Shown here: piece by piece, positions 26,602-34,678 of the stretch
Position numbering within the stretch: position 1 is the first letter of the stretch
Layout: every line of letters begins with the position of its first letter
NCBI GenBank assembly: GCA_963664585.2
Contig: CAXXEO010000026.1
Location: 62,001-126,000, forward strand
DNA length: 64,000 nucleotides
Source of the DNA: G963664585 sp963664585
GTDB taxonomy: Bacteria; Bacillota; Clostridia; Oscillospirales; Ruminococcaceae
Direction: 5' to 3'
The notes under the pieces: model-generated
The model's database searches: none
The model's input: only the letters and a program-made list of their open reading frames with translations
Told to the model about the DNA's origin: nothing
Position numbers and translations under genes: made by a program

Positions 26602-26640
26602 TTTTGTCTGCATTTAAAATGAGCTAATAACACATAAAAA
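26602..26640 (+). repeat. Short repeated motif C, copy 3
   Basis: TTTTTGTCTGCATTTAAAAT, then GAGCTAATAACACATAAAA. The CACAT at its end can pair with ATGTG just downstream. Confidence 0.55.
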
Positions 26641-26679
26641 TGCCATGTGTGGGGCTGACCGTTCGGAGGTAAGCACAGT

Positions 26680-27440
26680 ATGCTGGATAAACAATATTTG
26701 CGCGGTTTCACAATTGAAAACCACTTTGAGGATGAATATCTTTATCACATTCCTGCCATCCGGCATCTGCCACAGTTTTCTTTCAAAAAACCGGTTACTT
26801 TCTTCGTGGGCGAAAATGGCAGCGGCAAATCGACCTTGCTAGAGGCGCTGGCGGTTCAGTGCGGTTTCAATGCCGAGGGTGGAACAAGAAATATACGCTT
26901 TGCTACTAGCGAAACGCACTCGTCTCTTTATCATAGCATGAAGGTAGTGCGCAGTATACCGTTCCCTTCGGATGGCTTTTTTTACGCGCAGAGAGCTTTT
27001 ACAACGTGGCCACAGAGATTGACCGTCTGGACAAAATCGGCATCGGCGGGACAGACAACAGTAAAGGCTTTCTTGAGCGCAATTATGGTGGCAAATCCCT
27101 GCATGAACAGTCCCACGGAGAAAGCTTTTTGTCTCTTGTGCTCAATCGTTTTCACAGCAAAAGCATCTTTTTTCTGGATGAACCAGAGGCAGCACTTTCC
27201 CCCTCCCGGCAGATGACACTACTGGCGCGAATCCATGATCTCGTAAAGGATGATTGCCAGTTTATCATTGCAACACACTCGCCAATTTTGATGGCGTATC
27301 CGTATGCCGAAATTGTGGCACTCACAGAGCAGGGCGCACAAGTCACTCCTTACAAGGAAGTCGAGCACTATACGCTGACCAAACGTTTTTTAGACAATAC
27401 CGAGACCATGCTTCACTATTTACTGGAGGAAGAAGTTTGA
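26680..27440 (+). CDS. AAA-type ATPase, frameshifted
   Basis: An ABC/RecF-like ATPase of about 253 residues related to small AAA_21/AAA_23 predicted ATPases. First frame: MLDKQYLRGFTIENHFEDEY and Walker A FFVGENGSGKSTLLEAL. Second frame: signature SHGESFLSLVLNRF, Walker B SIFFLDEPEAALSP, and IIATHSPILMAYP. The two halves are joined if one T is added to the run of seven at 26977-26983, giving ...GFFLRAESFYNVATEID. ATG 26680 has CGGAGG upstream. As written the gene is broken; this could be an indel error. No partner (nuclease or toxin) is next to it. Confidence 0.8.
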
Positions 27441-27610
27441 CACTTGTTCCTGCATCCAGCGGATGAGAGAAATAATATAAACTCTGCAAAAGGCTTACTA
27501 TGACGTTTGAGAGTTTTTTGTTTTAAGATTTACCTTGTCAACTCATATACTGCAGTAAACCATAAAATCGAACAATGTTAGAACATCAAAAGCCGTAGAT
27601 TAATAAGACT

Positions 27611-27647
27611 AAAAGCCGCTCTTTTGTCAATAAGCGGCTTTTTATTT
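27611..27647 (+). terminator. Intrinsic terminator
   Basis: AAAAGCCGCT pairs with AGCGGCTTTT around CTTTTGTCAATA, followed by TTATTT. The stem suffix (GCGGCTTTTT) resembles that of the hairpin at 20831. Confidence 0.8.
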
Positions 27648-27650
27648 GCT

Positions 27651-27759
27651 CTAGTATATTGTCTCATCTTAAACTTGTATATTCCCCCGCCGAAAGCGGG
27701 GGAATATACAAGCGCATTAAACCATTGTCATATAAGATTTAGTTGCATCAGAGTACTAG
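27651..27759 (-). repeat. Family B palindromic repeat, complete
   Basis: Bounded by CTAGTA (27651) and TACTAG (27754-27759). The central stem CTTGTATATTCCCCCGCC pairs with GCGGGGGAATATACAAG. The outer arms contain ATTGTCTCATCTTAAA and TTAAACCATTGTCATATAAG. Orientation is opposite to the copies at 49076 and 61317. Confidence 0.9.
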
Positions 27760-27870
27760 AAGAATATGTAATTTTTTAAATATTTTTTTTATAATGAACC
27801 ATTTGGATATATCTTGGCTCTTTATAGATAGGTGCACCGAATAGAGCAAATTTAGAAAGGGGAATACGAA

Positions 27871-28437
27871 ATCGAAGAACATGAATTAGTTGTGCTGCTT
27901 CAGAAAGGCGATCTGGACGCCTTTGATGAGATATTCGAAAAGTATAAGAATAAGGCAGTCCGTACAGCTTTTCTGATTACTGGGAATAGGTCAATTTGTG
28001 AGGATATTGCGCAGGAAGCATTTATTCAATGTTACAACCATATCGGCAACTTAAGAAATCCGAATGGGTTTTGCGCTTGGTTTTATAAAATTTTGACCAG
28101 AACAGCTTGGAAATATGGAAAAGCGGCCAGCGGGGAAGTTGCCACAGATAATATGCCCGAAACGGCCGATGAGATAAATATTGATATTTCCATTGAGCAA
28201 CACATCCAATCTGAAACAAATCGAATACTTCATTCTGAAATCGCTCAACTTAAACCAAAGCTAAAAACTATTATTGTCCTTTATTACTTCAATAGCTTGT
28301 CAATAAAAGAAATTGCAAAGGTTACGGGGTGTTTAGAGGGTACGGTTAAATCCAGACTGTATACAGCTAGACTGAAACTGAAGAAAAGCATGGAATTAAT
28401 AGATTGTCAGGGAAAGGAGTATGCTAAGTATGTTTGA
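27871..28437 (+). CDS. ECF-type RNA polymerase sigma factor
   Basis: A sigma-70-family ECF factor of about 188 residues. Region 2 is LLQKGDLDAFDEIFEKYKNK with ITGNRSICEDIAQEAFIQCY; region 4 is LKTIIVLYYFNSLSIKEIAK followed by GCLEGTVKSRLYTARLKLKK. The conserved N-terminus EEHELVVLLQKGDLDAFDE is encoded from 27874, and GAAAGGGG lies at ideal distance only for the codon at 27871, which is ATC rather than ATG; no ATG, GTG or TTG exists between the upstream stop (27853) and GTG 27892. The next gene, overlapping by eight bases, encodes the likely anti-sigma factor. Confidence 0.85.
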   Translation: MEEHELVVLLQKGDLDAFDEIFEKYKNKAVRTAFLITGNRSICEDIAQEAFIQCYNHIGNLRNPNGFCAWFYKILTRTAWKYGKAASGEVATDNMPETADEINIDISIEQHIQSETNRILHSEIAQLKPKLKTIIVLYYFNSLSIKEIAKVTGCLEGTVKSRLYTARLKLKKSMELIDCQGKEYAKYV

Positions 28438-29206
28438 CGAGAGAATCAAAGAGACGTTGACGGAAGCTACAGAACAAATAGCCGCCTCCGATTTGCTAAA
28501 ACAACGGATTCACCGTGTCATTATAAATCAAGAAACAAGGGAGGAACCTTCTATGAAAAAAATACCTACTATTAAACGGATTGCAGTAATTGCTGCCACA
28601 TTATGCTGTCTGGCGACAGTCACTGTTTTTGCAGTCGACAAAATCAGTGCTTATATCACTGCTTCTCCCAAAGCTCCTACTTATACAGAATTACCAACAG
28701 AAAAAGATCTTTCGCAAGATTTAGGCTTTGCTCCAAAGACTGTAAAAGAGTTTTCAAATGGATTCAGTTTTCTTAATGCACGAATTGGGAATACACAATC
28801 CTTAAATGACGGTGGTAAAACATTGGAACAGTTTAAGGAAATACGTTATACCTATGTTTCGCAGGATGGGCGAAAAATTGATTTAGATATATGTAAGCCA
28901 ACAATACCAGCAGAAATCAGTAATCCTGAAAATGCGCAAACAACAACCTATCATGATGTTGTCATGACCTACTTTGAGCAGTTGTATAAATTTGTTCCGA
29001 CTAAATATGAAATGACTGATGATGAAAAAGCCGCTCAAGAAAGAGGAGAGGTTATCTTCTCATGTGGGAGTAATGATGTGCGCACCAGCAAATTAAAATT
29101 TTTAAACTGGACTGATGAAGGTATAAATTATTTGATTATGGCAGAGGACACTAATATGGTGAATTCAGACTTTGTGGATATGGCAAAAGAAATCATTAAT
29201 CAATAG
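28430..29206 (+). CDS. Anti-sigma-factor-like membrane protein
   Basis: A 258-residue protein with a cytoplasmic N-terminal part (MFDERIKETLTEATEQIAAS), one membrane segment (about residues 48-67, IAVIAATLCCLATVTVFAV) and an extracytoplasmic domain of about 190 residues. The layout and overlap with the sigma gene fit a single-pass anti-sigma factor of the DUF4179/DUF4367 type that holds the ECF factor at the membrane. ATG 28430 is preferred because AAAGGAG is ten bases upstream; ATG 28421 is too close to it. The signal sensed is unknown. Confidence 0.75.
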   Translation: MFDERIKETLTEATEQIAASDLLKQRIHRVIINQETREEPSMKKIPTIKRIAVIAATLCCLATVTVFAVDKISAYITASPKAPTYTELPTEKDLSQDLGFAPKTVKEFSNGFSFLNARIGNTQSLNDGGKTLEQFKEIRYTYVSQDGRKIDLDICKPTIPAEISNPENAQTTTYHDVVMTYFEQLYKFVPTKYEMTDDEKAAQERGEVIFSCGSNDVRTSKLKFLNWTDEGINYLIMAEDTNMVNSDFVDMAKEIINQ

Positions 29207-29278
29207 GCATCCACTAGAAACTAATCTTGTAAGTCATATTCAAGCGCCATGCCCGTTGTGAAAATGAGCTTGTTGAAC

Positions 29279-29313
29279 GCTGTCGTATCGAAAATGATGC
29301 GACAGCTTTTGAT
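29279..29313 (+). terminator. Intrinsic terminator, family D copy 1
   Basis: GCTGTCGTATC pairs with GATGCGACAGC around GAAAAT, followed by TTTTG. Almost the same sequence recurs at 31956 and, more weakly, at 32948. Confidence 0.8.
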
Positions 29314-29398
29314 TTCCCTTTTCAGCTCAAAATATGAATGGACGCAATATAGAGAACCATTGTATAATTGAATTAACTATGAGAGGAGGCGGTTAAAT

Positions 29399-30205
29399 AT
29401 GTATTCTGGAAAACTTCCAGTAGTTTTGCTCTCCACCATAGCCAGTGAGGCGGATGGCTCAATAAATTGCCAGATTGCCAACTATATCCTAAAGCACTTA
29501 GATGAAATAGCGGGTATCACCATATCCGAATTGGCTAAAAGGTGTCATGTAGCTGACAGTTCTATCAGTCGATTTTGCAGGGATATTGGTCTTATTGATT
29601 TTATTGAGTTGAAGAAATTGTTAGCCAATAATGAACTGGGGGAACTTGTGCACTCTCAGGGAAATACAATCAAGGAGAGGTCAATTTATCTTGCCATGCA
29701 AGCAATAAAATCCTTAGAAAGCGCAGTAAATTCCCTGGACTACCATGTGATAGAAGAGCTGGTGGAAGATATTGCGCAATATGAGGACGTGGCCATTTTT
29801 GGTCATCTTAAAGCTGAGACCGTAGCTATGAATTTGCAGAATGATCTGCTGTCTTTGGGAAAAGTTACGACAACGAAGGTTTCTTTCCACCAGCAGATGG
29901 AATATATAAAAAATGCTGAAAAAGAACAGCTGATCATTATCTTTAGTTATACGGGAATATATTTTGATTATGGTTTTCCCAAAGCACTTTTGTTGAAAAA
30001 GAGAAACTTTAAAATATACTTTATAACAAGTAGGAAGGATGCAAAAAAAGAAGAGATCTATGATCGGGTTATCTATTTTGAGTCTCTTCAGGATTATGCT
30101 TCCCATCCGTATCAGATTCAATTGATCGCCAGTATCATTGCACAAAATTATGCTTATAAGCTACAGCTTTGTCATAAAGAAAAGGAGGAAAATGAACGCA
30201 ATTAA
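29399..30205 (+). CDS. MurR/RpiR-family transcriptional regulator
   Basis: A 268-residue regulator with an N-terminal helix-turn-helix (about 20-75: IANYILKHLDEIAGITISEL, AKRCHVADSSISRFCRDIGL) and a C-terminal SIS sugar-phosphate-binding fold (about 115-255: VAIFGHLKAETVAMNLQNDL, QLIIIFSYTG, KIYFITSRKDA). Such regulators respond to sugar phosphates. ATG 29399 has GAGAGGAGGCGG upstream. The next gene along the strand, after a terminator, is an MFS transporter that could be its target, although no sugar-phosphate enzyme is nearby. Confidence 0.88.
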   Translation: MYSGKLPVVLLSTIASEADGSINCQIANYILKHLDEIAGITISELAKRCHVADSSISRFCRDIGLIDFIELKKLLANNELGELVHSQGNTIKERSIYLAMQAIKSLESAVNSLDYHVIEELVEDIAQYEDVAIFGHLKAETVAMNLQNDLLSLGKVTTTKVSFHQQMEYIKNAEKEQLIIIFSYTGIYFDYGFPKALLLKKRNFKIYFITSRKDAKKEEIYDRVIYFESLQDYASHPYQIQLIASIIAQNYAYKLQLCHKEKEENERN

Positions 30206-30306
30206 ATATAAGCATCACTAAAGTTAAATAATCATTAATTCCTGATTTGGCAAATTGATATCTTTCCAATCATCAGACAGGTGCATGTAAACATATTGAG
30301 CTGCTT

Positions 30307-30345
30307 CAGTAGATTTCCTGATTTGGGAAATCTACTGTTTTTTTG
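30307..30345 (+). terminator. Intrinsic terminator after RpiR gene
   Basis: CAGTAGATTTCC pairs with GGGAAATCTACTG around TGATTT, followed by a run of T. Confidence 0.9.
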
Positions 30346-30457
30346 TCCAAAATCCGTATAATGAGAGATGCGTTTTGATATCAGGTATCTTCTAAAGAGG
30401 CGCTCGCGTAAAAACTTTTGGAAGATATAAAAATGATTATAAGGAGTCTATGATAAT

Positions 30458-30598
30458 ATGAGCAAAAGGGTTACTATACTACTCGCACAAAGATTTGAAA
30501 AATTAAAAACATTGACAGCAGAGACCCCGGAAATGGACACTGCCGCATGCAAAATGACATACTTTAAAACAAGGCGTGGGAGAAATGATGGACGCTAA
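30458..30598 (+). CDS. 46-codon frame overlapping the MFS gene start
   Basis: ATG 30458, with AAGGAGT ten bases upstream, begins MSKRVTILLAQRFEKLKTLT and ends at TAA 30596, inside the first codons of the MFS gene. The good ribosome binding site and the overlap suggest a translated leader or a truncated gene. No family recognised; Lys/Arg-rich C-terminus. Confidence 0.4.
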   Translation: MSKRVTILLAQRFEKLKTLTAETPEMDTAACKMTYFKTRRGRNDGR

Positions 30599-31811
30599 AA
30601 AAATACGATATTTTTATCTCTTAAACAGCTTTCTGATACTATTATTTATGGGGACGTCCTTTGCCTGGTCAATTTTTGCAACTTCGCTAGAATCATATTT
30701 TGGATGGACGAGAGCAAACACGTCTTTGGCTTTTACATTAAATACCGTTTTTTTTACCGTCGGAAACATATGTGGGGGCATGTTGTCCAACAAATTGTCT
30801 TATAAAAATATAGTAAGAGTGGCTGCGTGTCTGATTGCTGGGGGATTCCTTCTGACTACAAGAATCAATTCACTGTGGCAGCTGTACTTCACTTACTCTA
30901 TGCTCTGTGGCGGTGGTGTTGGAATAGGATATAACGCCATTGTAAGTGCGCTGCCATTATGGTTCCCGGAAAAGAGTGGGTTCACAACCGGTATCCTATT
31001 AACAGGATATGCATTCTCGACAAGTATTTTAGGCCCATTTAGCCAATGGATCATCAATGGTTATGGCTGGAAGACTGCCTTCAGTGTACTGGCGTTGATT
31101 GTTTTTGTTGTTATGCTAGCAGGAAGTTTGAATCTACGCACTCCTTCCAGTGAGGAAGCTTTGCAATTTCCTGTTATGAAGAGAACGATCAATCAGGCGG
31201 AAAAAGATTATACAACGGATGAGATGCTTAAGACATCAGCTTTTTGGCTATATTTCTTTGCGAGAATTGTTTCAACCGGAATAGGGCTGACAATATTTAA
31301 CCATTTGGTACCTGCTATCCGAGAATTTTTTCCGTCCGAAAAGGTGCTTGCAATCGCCGCACTTAGCTTGGTTTCTCTGTGCAACGGATTGGGTCGGCTT
31401 ATCTGGGGATTTTTCTATGACCGGTTTGGTGTGTCATGGACGGTTAGATTAATTGCCTTTGTATACCTTTTCGGAATGGCTATACTCGTGTTGGCTATGA
31501 ATGTGAAGATGCCGCTGCTGTTTGTATTAGCAGGATGTATTCTTGTCTTTTGTTTTGGTGGCAATGCAGGAACACTGCCAGCGGTATCCAGAGGGTTGTT
31601 TGGGAGTAAACATTTTTCAATGAATTATTCCTTAATTAATTCATCGGCTCTTATTTCTTCCTTTATTCCAACCATCATAGGGACCCTGCAGACACAAAAC
31701 GGCACTTACAGGCAGGCAATTTATGTGTTGCTGATCATGGCAGTCGGTGGCTGCTTTGTTTCCGCCGCCGTAAAAGATGGGGCAAAACAGAAGGCAGCTT
31801 CAACTCTGTGA
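30588..31811 (+). CDS. MFS transporter (oxalate/formate antiporter-like)
   Basis: A membrane protein of about 407 residues with twelve hydrophobic segments in two halves separated by a charged loop at about residues 195-215. Features typical of the OFA/monocarboxylate branch are MGTSFAWSIFATSLESYFGW in helix 1 and GGGVGIGYNAIVSALPLWFP; motif A-like sequence appears as GLGRLIWGFFYDRFG. Substrate probably a carboxylate, but not certain. GTG 30576, ATG 30585 and ATG 30588 are possible starts; 30588 is best spaced from GGGAG. It may be regulated by the RpiR-type protein upstream. Confidence 0.85.
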   Translation: MDAKKIRYFYLLNSFLILLFMGTSFAWSIFATSLESYFGWTRANTSLAFTLNTVFFTVGNICGGMLSNKLSYKNIVRVAACLIAGGFLLTTRINSLWQLYFTYSMLCGGGVGIGYNAIVSALPLWFPEKSGFTTGILLTGYAFSTSILGPFSQWIINGYGWKTAFSVLALIVFVVMLAGSLNLRTPSSEEALQFPVMKRTINQAEKDYTTDEMLKTSAFWLYFFARIVSTGIGLTIFNHLVPAIREFFPSEKVLAIAALSLVSLCNGLGRLIWGFFYDRFGVSWTVRLIAFVYLFGMAILVLAMNVKMPLLFVLAGCILVFCFGGNAGTLPAVSRGLFGSKHFSMNYSLINSSALISSFIPTIIGTLQTQNGTYRQAIYVLLIMAVGGCFVSAAVKDGAKQKAASTL

Positions 31812-31839
31812 AAAAAATATTGAATAACGATAGAGTCAA

Positions 31840-31942
31840 TGCCTTGTAACATCTAGATCTTTTATGGCAATGGGTTAATTGTTCTTGTATATTCCCCCGC
31901 CTTCAGCGAGGGAATATACAAGTTTAAGATGGATGGCATTCT
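31840..31942 (+). repeat. Family B2 palindromic repeat
   Basis: GCCTTGTAACATCTAGATCT, TTTATGGCAATGGGTTAA, then the stem CTTGTATATTCCCCCGCC / GCGAGGGAATATACAAG and TTTAAGATGGATGGCATT. The left arm matches the copies at 37814 and 58366 better than the standard B copies; one core base pair is changed (GCGAGGG). The end bases CTAG are lost. Confidence 0.8.
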
Positions 31943-31955
31943 CATTCGTTTTTCG

Positions 31956-31991
31956 AAAGCTGCTGTATCAGAAATGATGCGGCAGCTTTTG
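31956..31991 (+). terminator. Hairpin, family D copy 2
   Basis: AAAGCTGCTGTATC pairs with GATGCGGCAGCTTTT around AGAAAT, followed by G. Same design as at 29279. Confidence 0.7.
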
Positions 31992-32051
31992 CGTATGATA
32001 TAATTTTTAATAATTATTATTTACAGCTTTTTTAGCGATGGAGTAAGCATT

Positions 32052-32135
32052 ATGGAAATTGTCTTTGCAAGTAAAAATGATTCGAAAGATATTTACAGAT
32101 TGGTTTGCCTCTTTAGCGCTTCCATCCAATTATAA
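32052..32135 (+). pseudogene. GNAT acetyltransferase N-terminal remnant
   Basis: ATG 32052 gives MEIVFASKNDSKDIYRLVCL and stops after 27 codons. The start resembles the first strand and helix of GNAT N-acetyltransferases, and GATGGAG lies upstream. The remaining 130 or so residues are missing. Confidence 0.4.
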
Positions 32136-32225
32136 GCTTTAAAAGCAGTATCTGTATCTTTTGTATCTGTCTTTTCTATGCTATGATCACTATAGGATTA
32201 TTGAATGATCGAGGTGTTGCTATCA

Positions 32226-32798
32226 ATGAAAACTTTAATACTGAATGGCTCGCCAAGGCATAACGGTGATACACTCAGTATGATTGCCCAACTTAAAAAG
32301 CATCTTGACGGAGAGATAAAAATTGTAAATACTTATTATGATAAGATTTCAGCTTGTTTGGATTGCAGATATTGTTGGAAACATGACGGTTGCTCCCAAA
32401 AAGATGATATGCAGGGCATATATGATTATCTGAAAGACTGTGACAATGTTATTATTGCATCACCTGTTTATTTTTCCGAGTTGACCGGGCCGCTGCTTTC
32501 AGTCGCCAGCAGACTGCAAACATTTTATGCGACGAGACGTTTTAGAAAACAAAATCCAATGTTAAAGAAAAAATTCGGAGCGATACTTTTATCTGGCGGC
32601 GGCGACGGAGAGCCAAACAAGGCAGAAAGTACCGCAAAGTGTTTATTAAAGCATATGAATGCAGAGTATATTGGCCATGTTTATTCTTTGCATACTGACA
32701 GTCTTCCCAGCAAAGATGATAGAGTCGCCATACAGGAGATATACAATTTGGCGGTTAAGCTCAATAGCCTCGACAGAACTACATCTATTGGCAAATAA
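32226..32798 (+). CDS. NAD(P)H-dependent FMN reductase / flavodoxin-like protein
   Basis: A flavodoxin-fold oxidoreductase of about 190 residues. The FMN phosphate loop is LILNGSPRHNGDTLSMI; CLDCRYCWKHDGCSQKDDM is the Cys-rich loop found in the iron-sulfur flavoprotein-like branch; IIASPVYFSELTGPLLS is the third FMN loop. ATG 32226 is preferred to TTG/ATG codons upstream because GAGGTG lies ten bases before it and homology begins there. It sits between two repeats and appears monocistronic. Confidence 0.85.
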   Translation: MKTLILNGSPRHNGDTLSMIAQLKKHLDGEIKIVNTYYDKISACLDCRYCWKHDGCSQKDDMQGIYDYLKDCDNVIIASPVYFSELTGPLLSVASRLQTFYATRRFRKQNPMLKKKFGAILLSGGGDGEPNKAESTAKCLLKHMNAEYIGHVYSLHTDSLPSKDDRVAIQEIYNLAVKLNSLDRTTSIGK

Positions 32799-32837
32799 AC
32801 AGATAAGTGTGTGCATCTTTATTGTTTGCCTACATAA

Positions 32838-32942
32838 TATAGTTGATTAACTTGAAAACAAGCTTGTGTTTCTTCCCCTGCCGAAGGCGGGGGAAGAAAA
32901 TGACGTTTTCTATATAGCCAGTTTTTAAGTTAATCGGCTATA
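32838..32942 (+). repeat. Family A palindromic repeat, complete
   Basis: TATAGTTGATTAACTTGAAA at the left, core TTCCCCTGCC-GAA-GGCGGGGGAAG, right arm TATATAGCCAGTTTTTAAGT ending CGGCTATA. The two ends form a terminal inverted repeat. Confidence 0.92.
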
Positions 32943-32947
32943 TTTAT

Positions 32948-32984
32948 AAAGCTGCCGTAACAAAATAATGTGGCAGCTTCTATT
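32948..32984 (+). terminator. Hairpin, family D copy 3
   Basis: AAGCTGCCGTAAC with AATGTGGCAGCTT; the T-run is interrupted (CTATTTT), so termination would be weaker. It abuts the family A repeat. Confidence 0.5.
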
Positions 32985-33115
32985 TTATGGTATTATATAG
33001 ATATTTAATGACCATGAAAAGGGTCTATTCCTCGCTTTACATTGCCATATCTGCTTTACCACAACTTTGCTAAATGAAAACAATTGAAGTTCACTCTAAA
33101 ATTTTGGAGGTATTT

Positions 33116-33742
33116 ATGATTACGGACAAAAGCTGTATGGAATTTCTAAACGCACTTGCCTCTGCAGCGCCAGTACCGGGCGGGGGGGGAGCTTCTGCCA
33201 GCGTGGGTGCGACGGGTGTGGCGCTCGGCAGCATGGTAGCAAACCTTACTCTGGGTAAAAAAAAGTACGAAAACGTACAAGATGACATCAAAAGGATACT
33301 CAGTAAAGCGGAAACATTAAGGAACGAACTAGCAATCCTAATAGAAAAAGACGCCGAGGTGTTCGAGCCTCTTTCCAAAGCCTATGGATTGCCTAAAAAT
33401 ACGGACGAAGAAAAAACGTTTAAAGAAGAAACAATGGAAAAAGCCCTAAAGATCGCATGCAGTGTGCCTTTTGAAATTATGGAAAAAGCCCTTCAGGCGA
33501 TGGAACTTCATGAAGAGCTGGCAACAAAGGGAACAAAAATCGCCATCAGCGATGTGGGCGTCGGTGTTTTGTTTTGTAAATCCGCACTGATGGGTGCAAG
33601 TCTTAATGTTTTTATCAATACAAAACTGATGAAAGACAGAACATTTGCAGAGAATATAAACAAGCAGGTGGAAGCCATGCTTACAGATGGAATTACAAAG
33701 GCCGATCGGATTTACAAAGATGTGGAGGCGTCAATTAAATGA
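33116..33742 (+). CDS. fchA: Methenyltetrahydrofolate cyclohydrolase / formiminotransferase-cyclodeaminase-type protein
   Basis: A 208-residue member of the FTCD_C family, cytoplasmic. In Clostridia these proteins act as methenyl-THF cyclohydrolase (FchA) or formimino-THF cyclodeaminase. Signatures: MEFLNALASAAPVPGGGGAS, SVGATGVALGSMVANLT and the C-terminal helical region with SDVGVGVLFCKSALMGASLN. ATG 33116 follows TTTTGGAGG. Its stop overlaps the folD start (ATGA), so the two proteins are made together and probably handle consecutive folate C1 steps downstream of Fhs. Confidence 0.9.
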   Translation: MITDKSCMEFLNALASAAPVPGGGGASASVGATGVALGSMVANLTLGKKKYENVQDDIKRILSKAETLRNELAILIEKDAEVFEPLSKAYGLPKNTDEEKTFKEETMEKALKIACSVPFEIMEKALQAMELHEELATKGTKIAISDVGVGVLFCKSALMGASLNVFINTKLMKDRTFAENINKQVEAMLTDGITKADRIYKDVEASIK

Positions 33743-34596
33743 GTGTCGTCATGAAAGGTTCTGAAGTGGCCGCCGCCATGAAAGAAAAGTTACTCTTGGA
33801 GATTAACAAGCTAGGTCAAAGGGACATCGTTCCCTGTCTGGGCATTGTAAGAGTTGGCGCAAGACCGGATGATTTGGCGTATGAGCGCGGGGCGGTAAAA
33901 AAGCTTGAAGGCTTAGGTATCAAATGCAAAGTGTTTGAATTTTCGGAAATGGTCAGTCAGATGGACTTTGAAAAAGAGTTTACTGTGATCAACAACAGCC
34001 CTGAGATTCATGGAATTCTTTTATTCAGACCTCTCCCTAAGCATCTGGATGAAGAGTCGGTTAAAAATATCATAAATCCTCTCAAGGACATCGACTGCAT
34101 GAGCCCGTGTAATATTGCCAAAGTCTTCTCAGGGGATGACACAGGCTTTGCCCCCTGTACGCCAGAAGCCGTTATAGAGGTACTGGATCATTATGGTATT
34201 GATGTACAAGGAAAGCGTATTACAGTGGTGGGTAGAAGCATGGTAGTCGGCAAGCCTCTTTCTATGCTTCTGCTCAAAAAAAATGCGACTGTCACAATAT
34301 GCCATACTAAAACAAAAAATCTGGAGACAACCTGTCAAAGCGCAGAAATACTCATAGCAGCTGTTGGAAAAGCGAGCATGATTACAGAAGCGTTTGTCTC
34401 TGAAAATAGCATTGTCCTTGACGTAGGCATTAATGTAGACAATGAAGGTAAATTGTGCGGTGATGTCAAATTTGACAGCGTTTCGCCGCTGGCCTCTTAT
34501 ATTACACCGGTTCCCGGAGGCGTCGGAACAGTAACCTCTTCGGTACTGGCAAAGCATGTGGTGCGAGCCGCAACATATTTAAACCAACTTGTTTAG
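33739..34596 (+). CDS. folD: Bifunctional methylenetetrahydrofolate dehydrogenase/cyclohydrolase
   Basis: FolD interconverts methylene-, methenyl- and formyl-THF using NAD(P). The 285-residue protein contains VPCLGIVRVGARPDDLAYER with the usual catalytic Lys position shifted (family YVKxK appears as YERGA..K), GILLFRPLPKHL, LKDIDCMSP, the nucleotide loop VVGRSMVVGKPLSMLL, and the C-terminal TPVPGGVGTVTSSVL. The YERGAVKK variant instead of Y(V)xxK is noteworthy because the Lys is the key cyclohydrolase residue; the upstream FchA-type protein could supply that activity. A terminator follows directly. Confidence 0.92.
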   Translation: MSVVMKGSEVAAAMKEKLLLEINKLGQRDIVPCLGIVRVGARPDDLAYERGAVKKLEGLGIKCKVFEFSEMVSQMDFEKEFTVINNSPEIHGILLFRPLPKHLDEESVKNIINPLKDIDCMSPCNIAKVFSGDDTGFAPCTPEAVIEVLDHYGIDVQGKRITVVGRSMVVGKPLSMLLLKKNATVTICHTKTKNLETTCQSAEILIAAVGKASMITEAFVSENSIVLDVGINVDNEGKLCGDVKFDSVSPLASYITPVPGGVGTVTSSVLAKHVVRAATYLNQLV

Positions 34597-34598
34597 AC

Positions 34599-34643
34599 AA
34601 AAAAGCGAACCCAAAAGACTGTCATCTTTTTGGTTCGCTTTTT
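34599..34643 (+). terminator. Intrinsic terminator after folD
   Basis: AAAAAAGCGAACC pairs with GGTTCGCTTTTT around an AAAAGACTGTCATCTTT loop that itself can pair. Confidence 0.9.
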
Positions 34644-34678
34644 GCAAGCTATAAATATACTGACATGTTTTCAGGATA

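Larger units (their letters stand above)
27441..27870. other. Intergenic region with terminator and family B repeat
   Basis: A 430-bp gap that holds a terminator (27611), a complete family B repeat (27651-27759) and an AT-rich stretch with TTTTTATAATG near 27790 that may contain the sigma-factor promoter. No coding frame is supported. Confidence 0.5.
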
